A DNA stretch of 12,164 nt from Methanomicrobia archaeon LH_S13 (GTDB taxonomy: Archaea > Halobacteriota > Syntropharchaeia > Alkanophagales > Methanospirareceae). The stretch lies in contig JAGXOR010000032.1 of the NCBI GenBank assembly GCA_023659785.1, positions 1-12,164 on the forward strand, given 5' to 3'. Shown here one piece after another: positions 7,490 through 12,164 of this stretch. The notes beneath the pieces were generated by a model. The model saw nothing but the letters and a program-made list of their open reading frames with translations, was not told the origin of the DNA and made no database searches. Position 1 is the first letter of the stretch; each line of letters opens with the position of its first letter. The translations under genes were made by a program, and so were the position numbers.

Positions 7490-7497
7490 TTTAAATA
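7490..7497 (+). promoter_or_regulatory. Probable TATA box of argJ
   Basis: TTTAAATA lies about 36 bases before the argJ ATG at 7533. A start of transcription some 25 bases downstream would leave a short leader containing the purine-rich GGAAGGGGACAGGAA stretch, which can serve as ribosome binding site. The 83-base gap between tRNA-Val and argJ must hold both divergent promoters. The tRNA may use the ATATAG-like stretch around 7466-7472. Inferred from position only. Confidence 0.5.
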
Positions 7498-7532
7498 ACT
7501 TTTCATTTACAATTCGGAAGGGGACAGGAATA

Positions 7533-8775
7533 ATGAAGATGAAAAGAGTAAAAGGCGGGCTTTGCGCCGTAAAAGGAGTAAGTGCATATGGAATAAAAGA
7601 GGGAAATATGGGGTTAGCTTTGATAGAAGGAAAAGGAATAGCGGTAGGTATGTTTACTTCAAACAAAATAAAGGCAGCACCTGTTCGATTTACAGAGAGG
7701 CAGCTTGAGGGGGGGGAAGGAAGAATAAGTGCAATAATTGCAAACAGCGGATGTGCAAACAGCTTTACTGGCGAAAAAGGGATGAGGGGCGCAGAAGAAA
7801 TGGCAGAACTCGCTTCTTCTTCGTTAGGGGTTGATAAAGAAGAAGTAGTTGTTGCGTCTACCGGCCCCATCGGGAAACAATTGGATATGGGGTCAATAGA
7901 AAGACAGCTCGGGGAAGTGGTACAGGGGTTAACTTCTGATGAGAAAGGTAGCACGGCAGCCGCGAAGGCTATAATGACCTCCGATACATTTCATAAAGAG
8001 AGAGCAATAAGTATTGATGCTGGTGATGATGAACGAGTGGTAATAGGGGGAATAGCAAAAGGCTCGGGGATGATGTTCCCTCACTTATGCTTGGCTACCG
8101 CTACCATGCTCGCGTTTATTTATACAGATGCCCCTTTGGGTAAGGAAGCATTGAGAAGGAGTTTAGAGGATGCTGTTGACAATTCATTCAATATGGTCGT
8201 GGTGGATGGGGATATGAGCACGAACGATATGGTATTGCTCGTATCCACAGACCAGGGGGGGGGAGGTAAGAGAGGAAGATTTTAAAGAAGGTTTAAATTT
8301 TGTATGCAAGGAGCTTGCAAAGCTAATAGCGAGATATGGAGAAGGCGCAACGAAGTTTATCGAAGTAAGGGTAAAAGGGACGACGTCTGTTAGGGATGCG
8401 CGGGAAATAGCAAAGGCAATAGTCAGGTCGCCGTTGGTGAAGAGCGCCATTTTTGGTGAACGTCCCGATCTTACTTGTGGTCGTATAATAGCTGCTATTG
8501 GGTGCTCTTCCATCTCTGGAGGTATGGAGCCGGGTAGCATATCTATAAGCTTAAAAAGCGAGGATAAAGGGGGAGAGGGGAAAATGCAGAGGGGAATTTT
8601 GATGGTGAAGAAAGGAGAATTTGTGGATTTATCCGGCATGGCGAGGGATATAATGAAGGAAAGGGGGATATTTATTGATGTGGACATGGGGAGAGGGAAG
8701 GAAGAGGTGAGTGCGACAGCGTGGGGATGCGACCTTTCTTATGATTATGTCAGAATAAATGCGGGGGGAGGATGA
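7533..8775 (+). pseudogene. argJ: ArgJ, glutamate N-acetyltransferase / amino-acid acetyltransferase, frameshifted in poly-G
   Basis: ArgJ moves the acetyl group from N-acetylornithine to glutamate (and in bifunctional forms uses acetyl-CoA) in arginine synthesis. The first part (7533-8285) reads to a stop after 250 residues. The rest of the family sequence continues in the next frame from about 8263 to the stop at 8773-8775. The switch lies in a run of nine G at 8255-8263; with eight G the two parts join as STDQGGEVREEDF and give 413 residues, the normal ArgJ length. The self-cleavage site is present: KGSGMMFPHL, then Ala190-Thr191 in ATML, Thr191 being the nucleophile. Other family marks are NSGCANSFTG and the C-terminal SYDYVRINA, though the usual last few residues are replaced by three Gly. 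The ATG at 7533 follows AGGAATA. As it stands the beta chain would be cut short and probably inactive. A homopolymer sequencing error is at least as likely as a true mutation. Confidence 0.9.
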
Positions 8776-8870
8776 TTTTAATAACCGCCAAGCATTCGGA
8801 AGAATGTATTTCCAGAGGTTGTCAATGCCGTACTTTTCAATATATATCTTTGGGATAAGTTTTTTATATT

Positions 8871-9461
8871 TCATTTGTACAGTAAGGCAAGAACTTTTCT
8901 CCTCGCTTCTTCCTCTATTTCTTCATACAAGCTATTACCGTTTGCATCTATACTGACTACAAGAGGACCAAAATCTTCGATAAGAAGATGCCAGACTGCT
9001 TCAGCCATGCCGAGGTCTTCCCAATACACTGCCTTTACCGCTTTTATACATGTAGCAGCTAAAACCGCTGCACCACCAGTCATCGAGAAATACACGCATC
9101 CATATTTTCTCATTGCTTCTCTTGTTAGAATGCCCATACCTCCCTTACCTATTATTGCACGGATTCGTAGTTTTTCTATTACCTCTGGTGTTGTATCTTC
9201 CATTCTTGCGCTGGTGGTAGGACCCGCAGCTATAATTTCCCATTCTTCTTCTCGCATTCGGATAAGTGGACCACAATGGTAGATTACAGCGCCCTTTTTA
9301 ATTGGTATTTCTTTTCCCCTTCCCTCCCTTTCGTATTCTATGATTCTCTGATGTGCTTTGTCTCTTGCAGTATATACTTCACCACTGAGATACACAACGT
9401 CACCTAACTTTAATTCCTTTATTTTTCCCTCTTCTAATGGCGTAAATAGCTTCTTTTTCAT
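8871..9461 (-). CDS. Class I fumarase / L-tartrate dehydratase, beta subunit (C-terminal domain type)
   Basis: Beta subunit of a two-subunit Fe-S hydro-lyase that interconverts fumarate and malate (or acts on tartrate); the cluster is normally bound by the alpha subunit, which is not encoded in this window. The 196-residue product shows the family order: GEVYTARDKAHQR (27-39), CGP (63-65), AAGPTTSARM (78-87), IIGKGGM (103-109) with a probable active-site Lys106, SMTGGAA (126-132), WEDLGMAEAVW (147-157) and DFGPLVVSIDANGNSLYE (163-180). The ATG at 9461 is chosen because homologues begin near KLFTPL. The open frame upstream to 9623 is low-complexity and crosses the promoter. It is convergent with argJ (95-base gap) and next to an unexplained region. 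Substrate cannot be told from sequence alone; fumarate is the likelier. Confidence 0.9.
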   Translation of the reverse strand: MKKKLFTPLEEGKIKELKLGDVVYLSGEVYTARDKAHQRIIEYEREGRGKEIPIKKGAVIYHCGPLIRMREEEWEIIAAGPTTSARMEDTTPEVIEKLRIRAIIGKGGMGILTREAMRKYGCVYFSMTGGAAVLAATCIKAVKAVYWEDLGMAEAVWHLLIEDFGPLVVSIDANGNSLYEEIEEEARRKVLALLYK

Positions 9462-9467
9462 CACACA

Positions 9468-9485
9468 CTTTCTTTTTAAAGAAAG
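9468..9485. promoter_or_regulatory. Inverted repeat in the fumarase-beta leader (possible operator)
   Basis: CTTTCTTT and AAAGAAAG, eight-base complementary arms two bases apart, lie 7-24 bases before the ATG at 9461 and downstream of the TATA-like box at 9515-9523. That is a position where a repressor could block transcription, or a small hairpin could hide the ribosome binding site. No regulator is identified. Confidence 0.35.
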
Positions 9486-9514
9486 ACCCTGTGCTAAGAA
9501 AGAGTATATCAGGC

Positions 9515-9523
9515 ATTTATAAA
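9515..9523 (-). promoter_or_regulatory. Probable TATA box for the fumarase beta gene
   Basis: On the minus strand TTTATAAAT lies about 54 bases before the ATG at 9461. A transcription start some 25 bases downstream, near 9490-9495, would give a leader of about 30 bases. Inferred from sequence and spacing. Confidence 0.45.
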
Positions 9524-9554
9524 GTAATTTTTTAGATTTTAAGGAAAAAATTAT

Positions 9555-9611
9555 CATCCCCCCCTTATCAGATTTATTATGATGTGTTAAGAGATAATGA
9601 GGGGGGGGATG
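9555..9611. terminator. Strong C7/G8 hairpin, terminator-like on the minus strand
   Basis: CATCCCCCCC (9555-9564) pairs with GGGGGGGATG (9602-9611), and the inner TTATC (9565-9569) pairs with GATAA (9593-9597) with a four-base bulge, giving up to 15 bp around a 23-base loop. On the minus strand the stem is followed by ATAA and six T (9545-9550), like an intrinsic terminator. It could end minus-strand transcription before the fumarase promoter at 9515-9523. On the plus strand it has no T-run, but the G8 leads straight into an ATG at 9609 that opens only a 12-codon frame. Both homopolymer lengths may be uncertain. Confidence 0.5.
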
Positions 9612-9628
9612 AACTATGACCAATATAA

Positions 9629-9790
9629 AATACCCATGGATATATAAAGATTATATCAGCAATCGGTTCTGTCGAAGATGTCAGTCAACTATCAGTGTGG
9701 TTCGCAAAGTTTCAGTATGTCATTGCCGTAGCCATCGCATTGGGGAAAAAGAATGGTGAAAAGATAAAATACCGCGCTAATGCGAAATAA
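9629..9790 (+). pseudogene. Possible gene remnant without a clear start
   Basis: The plus-strand frame from 9629 to the stop at 9788-9790 reads like protein in composition (…SVEDVSQLSVWFAKFQYV…ALGKKNGEKIKYRANAK). It has no ATG; the only possible start in a sensible place is a GTG at 9695, giving 31 residues. It overlaps the start of the next frame (9780) by 11 bases, so the two could be pieces of one gene split by a frameshift, or coupled small genes. I do not recognise the sequence. A competing 44-codon frame from an ATG at 9616, with FCRRC and CHC, occupies the same DNA; neither is well supported. Confidence 0.25.
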
Positions 9791-10103
9791 CGGCTTGGGA
9801 CTGTTCATGAACTTCCTATGGGGCGTTGGCGTGGTTAATTTGATTACAGGATGCCTAAAAAGGGATAAGAAAAAAAACGGGTATGAAATAAGAGACCTCA
9901 TTAAGACTTTTCTCTCGGAAACCCGCGTTGCGCTGGAGGGATACGACGGTAAATTGCGACTCATCGTGGAGAAAAAGGTCGAACCGAGGGCTAAAAAGGA
10001 TAAAAAGACCGGAGAGAAGTCGTGGACGATAGAGGACGTGTATTACAGCTATCTCACGAATAACGAGATGCTCGGCACCATAGACGTTCCAAAGCTGTTA
10101 TGA
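9780..10103 (+). CDS. Hypothetical protein, 107 residues
   Basis: I do not recognise this protein. The first 27 residues (LGLFMNFLWGVGVVNLITG) are hydrophobic, like one membrane segment or a signal anchor. The remainder is soluble and charged, with EIRDLIKTFLSETRVALEG, a Lys-rich patch (KKVEPRAKKDKKTGEK) near the middle, and the end SWTIEDVYYSYLTNNEMLG. Codon third positions are clearly richer in G and C from about 9900 onward than in the AT-rich genes to its right, which argues that it is truly coding and perhaps of different origin. No good ribosome binding site is seen before the ATG. The start overlaps a possible remnant by 11 bases, so it may be the 3' part of a broken longer gene. Its last 50 bases overlap the end of a convergent membrane-protein frame. 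Confidence 0.5.
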   Translation: MRNNGLGLFMNFLWGVGVVNLITGCLKRDKKKNGYEIRDLIKTFLSETRVALEGYDGKLRLIVEKKVEPRAKKDKKTGEKSWTIEDVYYSYLTNNEMLGTIDVPKLL

Positions 10104-10539
10104 CTGCTATAGTAGTATTTTGAGTTAATAGGTAAGCTGATGTACCAACGCCTATAACTGGTGTTACAGAGCCAAATAATAAAAGGAATACAAAGCCCGA
10201 TCCTGCAAGAGTAATCATACCAGATAAGAGTATAATGATAGGAGGTATAAAGAGAGTAAACCATAAGATTGATCCACTAAAAAGACCAAAGAAGACACTT
10301 CCAAAAATAGTTTCTTTCACAAGACCTTTGTCCTCAGGATCGGCAAAGATGTAACTGATTATAGCAAAAATTACTAAGATAAATAAGGTAAGTGTAATAA
10401 AACCTCCCGTGAAATATGGAATAATTTGAGAAAAAACCTCAAAAAAGTCCCCTATTAATTCAGAGAGCAGCATACCTGCGAAAAAGAAACTGCCCAACAA
10501 AGAGGTAAAGAAAATTATTCCTGCTGAGCACCAGAGCAA
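10054..10539 (-). CDS. Multi-pass membrane protein of unknown function
   Basis: A very hydrophobic 161-residue product with about five membrane segments: roughly 5-28, 40-66, 78-102, 103-125 and 127-142. The only clear soluble stretch is ADPEDKGLVKET between the second and third. No family is recognised. The start is uncertain: this frame begins with a TTG at 10539, overlapping the preceding small gene by 25 bases; the first ATG (codon 23, at 10473) would lose the first helix. The last 12-13 residues (LERLWCRASRYS) are encoded opposite the 3' end of the convergent 107-residue frame and do not look membrane-like. The original end may therefore have been near the junction at about 10090-10105, with the tail gained by rearrangement. 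Base composition is AT-rich compared with neighbours. Confidence 0.55.
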   Translation of the reverse strand: MLWCSAGIIFFTSLLGSFFFAGMLLSELIGDFFEVFSQIIPYFTGGFITLTLFILVIFAIISYIFADPEDKGLVKETIFGSVFFGLFSGSILWFTLFIPPIIILLSGMITLAGSGFVFLLLFGSVTPVIGVGTSAYLLTQNTTIAVITALERLWCRASRYS

Positions 10540-10763
10540 GATAAGCCACTTTGCAATATAGTAGGTTTGTATTCGAAAATTTTATATCTAATATTTTTTG
10601 AAACTTTTATTTTCTCTCCTTTACTTCTTTTAATGGGAAAAGCTGAAATCTTTTCTATATAATCTTTTATACTCTCATGCAGTCCTATCTTCTCTCCTAC
10701 ATAGCTACCTGCAATCCCGCCAACAAATGCAATCCCTGCAAGATTTTTATTATTTTCTTTCAT
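10515..10763 (-). CDS. Small protein with a glycine-zipper-like hydrophobic segment
   Basis: An 82-residue product of unknown function. Residues 8-26 (LAGIAFVGGIAGSYVGEKIG) have small residues spaced like a glycine zipper, a pattern that packs in membranes or forms oligomers. The rest is charged, with a basic stretch KRSKGEKIKVSKNIRYKI around 45-62, and the end has two Cys. The ATG at 10763 is preceded by a weak GGAAAAT; a TTG nine bases upstream is less likely. An AATATAAA-like box lies about 17-25 bases before the ATG, hinting at a leaderless message. It overlaps the membrane-protein frame downstream by 25 bases, so the two probably form one unit. It is divergent from cofD. Confidence 0.5.
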   Translation of the reverse strand: MKENNKNLAGIAFVGGIAGSYVGEKIGLHESIKDYIEKISAFPIKRSKGEKIKVSKNIRYKIFEYKPTILQSGLSCSGAQQE

Positions 10764-10788
10764 ATTTTCCAAGCGAGTTTATATTGTT

Positions 10789-10840
10789 TCTCCACGATCA
10801 AGTTTCTCTAAATGACACCGTATGCCTATCGTGGCGGAGA
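10789..10840. repeat. Imperfect hairpin between the small minus-strand gene and cofD
   Basis: TCTCCACGAT (10789-10798) pairs with ATCGTGGCGGAGA (10828-10840) except for three extra bases in the right arm, giving a bulged 10-bp stem with a 29-base loop. It lies upstream of both divergent genes, 26 bases before the small minus-strand gene and 120 before cofD. To its right, 10843-10897 is a long pyrimidine-rich run with repeated CTACTT-like units. No gene is seen in the 196 bases 10764-10959. Confidence 0.35.
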
Positions 10841-10925
10841 TCGTTTCTTGTCCCCTTCCCTACTTCTACTTCTACTTCCACTTCGCCCATTTCTTTTTAA
10901 GGTAATCACAAAAATTGGTAAAAGA

Positions 10926-10933
10926 TTATAAAA
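10926..10933 (+). promoter_or_regulatory. Probable TATA box of cofD
   Basis: TTATAAAA lies 27 bases before the cofD ATG at 10960. With the usual archaeal spacing, transcription would begin within a few bases of the ATG. Together with the absence of a convincing ribosome binding site (only TGTGAAAG), this suggests a leaderless or nearly leaderless message. Confidence 0.5.
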
Positions 10934-10959
10934 GCATATAGAACTATAAACTGTGAAAG

Positions 10960-11886
10960 ATGATCATTCTATCAGGGGGGACCGGGACGCCAAAGCTGTT
11001 GGTGGGACTGAAGCGAGTATTCAAGGAAGAAGAGCTGAAAATAATCGTTAACACTGCCGAAGACGTTTGGATTTCGGGAAATTTAGCTTGCCCTGATATA
11101 GATTCGGTTATTTATGCATTGGCGGGTGTAATAGACGAGGAAAAATGGTGGGGCATTGGAGAGGACCGTTTTTACACGCATACCGCTTTGGAAAAGTTAA
11201 ATCACGAGGAGCCGATGATGATTGGTGACAGAGATAGAGCAACGCATATATTCAGGTCGGAAATGTTAAGAAGTGGGAAAAGTCTGACCGAAGCAACTTC
11301 TTTGCTTGTAAGAAACTTTGGCATTGCCGCTAAAATATTGCCGATGAGTGAAGAACCCGGAGCAGTAAGCACGAAAATTCTTACGCCTGAAGGCGAACTC
11401 CATTTTCAGGATTTCTGGGTGTCAAAAAAGGGGGAGCCAGAAGTTTTAGACGTTTATTTCGATGGAATAGATACAGCAAAGCCATCGGAAAAAGTTCTGA
11501 ATATGCTGGAATCCAAGTCTGAAGAAGTGGTACTAATAGGACCAAGTAACCCGATAACAAGCATAGGACCTATTTTAAGTCTAAGAGGGATAAGGCAGAT
11601 GCTGAAACGGAAAAAAGTGCTGGCGATTTCACCAATCATTGAGAATAAGCCAGTAAGTGGACCTGCGGGGAAATTCATGCAAGCAAAAGGATTTGAAATA
11701 TCGCCCTATGGTATATTCAAGTGTTATGAGGACTTTTTGGACGTGCTTGTCATAGATGAGGGAGATGAATGCAAGGAGGGGGATAAAGAAGTGGATGTGC
11801 TCAAAACAGATATTATGATAAAAAACGCCGATAGTAGTGAAAAACTGGCGATGCTCCTGAAAGAATATTCAAAGTGGCACAGTTGA
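10960..11886 (+). CDS. cofD: 2-phospho-L-lactate transferase CofD (coenzyme F420 biosynthesis)
   Basis: Transfers the phospholactyl (or related phospho-acid) group from the LPPG-type activated donor to the deazaflavin Fo, forming F420-0; cytosolic. The 308 residues match the family's length. Diagnostic stretches are the N-terminal LSGGTGTPKLLVGL (4-17), NTAEDVWISGNLACPDIDSV (31-50), GDRDRATHIFRSE (89-101), GPSNPITSIGPIL (194-206) and SPIIENKPVSGPAGKFM (224-240). Many homologues have NTGDD where this protein has NTAED, a mild change near the Fo/donor site. The ATG at 10960 starts right at the conserved glycine-rich motif, so the start is secure. No other F420 gene (cofC, cofE, cofGH) is in the window. 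Presence of F420 fits a methanogen-like or methanotrophic archaeon, though F420 also occurs elsewhere. Confidence 0.95.
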   Translation: MIILSGGTGTPKLLVGLKRVFKEEELKIIVNTAEDVWISGNLACPDIDSVIYALAGVIDEEKWWGIGEDRFYTHTALEKLNHEEPMMIGDRDRATHIFRSEMLRSGKSLTEATSLLVRNFGIAAKILPMSEEPGAVSTKILTPEGELHFQDFWVSKKGEPEVLDVYFDGIDTAKPSEKVLNMLESKSEEVVLIGPSNPITSIGPILSLRGIRQMLKRKKVLAISPIIENKPVSGPAGKFMQAKGFEISPYGIFKCYEDFLDVLVIDEGDECKEGDKEVDVLKTDIMIKNADSSEKLAMLLKEYSKWHS

Positions 11887-11893
11887 ATTTTTT

Positions 11894-11923
11894 AGTGAAA
11901 TTGCTATATCCTTAAATTTCACT
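11894..11923 (+). terminator. Hairpin after cofD
   Basis: AGTGAAATT (11894-11902) and AATTTCACT (11915-11923) form a perfect 9-bp stem with a 12-base loop, eight bases after the cofD stop. It is preceded by a run of six T (11888-11893), which alone may suffice for archaeal termination. Confidence 0.5.
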
Positions 11924-12012
11924 GCAGAGCACACAGAGAACGCAAAGGCACCAGAAAAACTAAGCAATGATTGAAACAATCTTAAAACTCTGCGTACTTA
12001 CTCTGCACTTCA
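11918..12012. repeat. Imperfect inverted repeat of CAGAG-rich sequence
   Basis: The left arm (11918-11948) has CTGCAGAGCACACAGAGAAC, and the right arm (11985-12012) has ACTCTGC…ACTCTGCACTT, which read in reverse gives GTGCAGAG…ACGCAGAG. Between them lies a small perfect hairpin, GATTG-AAA-CAATC (11969-11981). The CAGAG/CGCAAAG units recur at about 10-base intervals in the left arm. This looks like a non-coding dispersed repeat or small palindromic element, not a gene. The remaining sequence 12013-12164 holds no supported gene. Confidence 0.4.
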
Positions 12013-12164
12013 AAATTCTGTATTCTTAGCTTTAGCCCCATCTTTGCATTTCAGCTTTATTAATTTTCTTAGTTTGATTGAATTAACACGATGGCGTTAT
12101 CAATGATAGTTAGGTTATGAGATTTAAACATTTTGTTTCAAACCTCTTCGTATGATGCTATCAA

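Noticed and set aside
8776..8870. Small frames between argJ and the fumarase gene.
   Set aside because: They are short, hydrophobic shadows of convergent gene ends with no start signals.
9462..9623. A 54-residue N-terminal extension of the fumarase beta protein.
   Set aside because: It is low-complexity, covers the TATA-like box and the hairpin, and homologues begin near 9461.
9616..9756. A 44-codon frame with FCRRC and CHC, like a tiny zinc-binding protein.
   Set aside because: It overlaps a frame with more protein-like composition, the Cys spacing is not regular, and there is no ribosome binding site.
9555..10763. An insertion sequence or other mobile element in the unassigned island.
   Set aside because: No transposase motif, terminal inverted repeats or target duplication could be seen.
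12090..12164. A possible CRISPR repeat at the right edge (GTTTCAAACC…GCTATCAA).
   Set aside because: Only one copy is in the window and no spacer-repeat alternation is seen; a start resembling GTTTCAA is not enough.

Overview
The window is chromosomal DNA of an archaeon, most likely a euryarchaeon of the methanogen / anaerobic methanotroph type. The evidence is an archaeal DnaG primase (TOPRIM type), the archaeal S27e - aIF2alpha - Nop10 - PAC2 gene cluster, a CofD gene for coenzyme F420, a tRNA gene without encoded CCA, and TATA-like boxes about 25-30 bases before several starts. An ANME-1/Methanophagales-like or related lineage is a guess from overall protein character; no marker here settles it.

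Layout from left to right. At 28-1704 (minus) lies ilvD, for branched-chain amino acid synthesis. It is divergent from hppA (1779-3881, plus), a membrane proton-pumping pyrophosphatase whose residues mark it as potassium-independent. The two share a short AT-rich region with a perfectly palindromic TATA-like element. Then comes a tight plus-strand cluster at 3977-5929: ribosomal protein S27e, translation factor aIF2alpha, the H/ACA RNP protein Nop10, and a PAC2-family proteasome-assembly-chaperone-like protein. It ends in a 14-bp hairpin that also lies at the end of the convergent dnaG gene (6003-7190, minus). Upstream of dnaG, also on the minus strand, is tRNA-Val(CAC) at 7376-7449.

From 7533 to 8775 (plus) is argJ (arginine synthesis), broken in this sequence by one extra G in a run of nine G. 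Convergent to it is a fumarase/tartrate-dehydratase beta-subunit gene (8871-9461, minus) with no alpha-subunit gene in the window.

The stretch 9462-10959 is the least explained part. It holds a strong C7/G8 hairpin, a possible gene remnant, a GC3-rich hypothetical gene (9780-10103, plus), and a pair of overlapping minus-strand genes for a multi-pass membrane protein and a small glycine-zipper protein. None of these could be assigned a function. The last gene is cofD (10960-11886, plus), for the F420 lactyl-phosphate transfer step. The final 278 bases hold a terminator-like hairpin and an imperfect inverted repeat of CAGAG-rich sequence, but no gene.

Most of the window is ordinary housekeeping (amino acid synthesis, translation, replication or RNA decay, energy conservation, F420). 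The spots most worth a second look are the argJ frameshift in poly-G, the orphan island at about 9555-10763, and the shared palindromic promoter at 1742-1755. I did not find a convincing new defence, mobile or CRISPR system.
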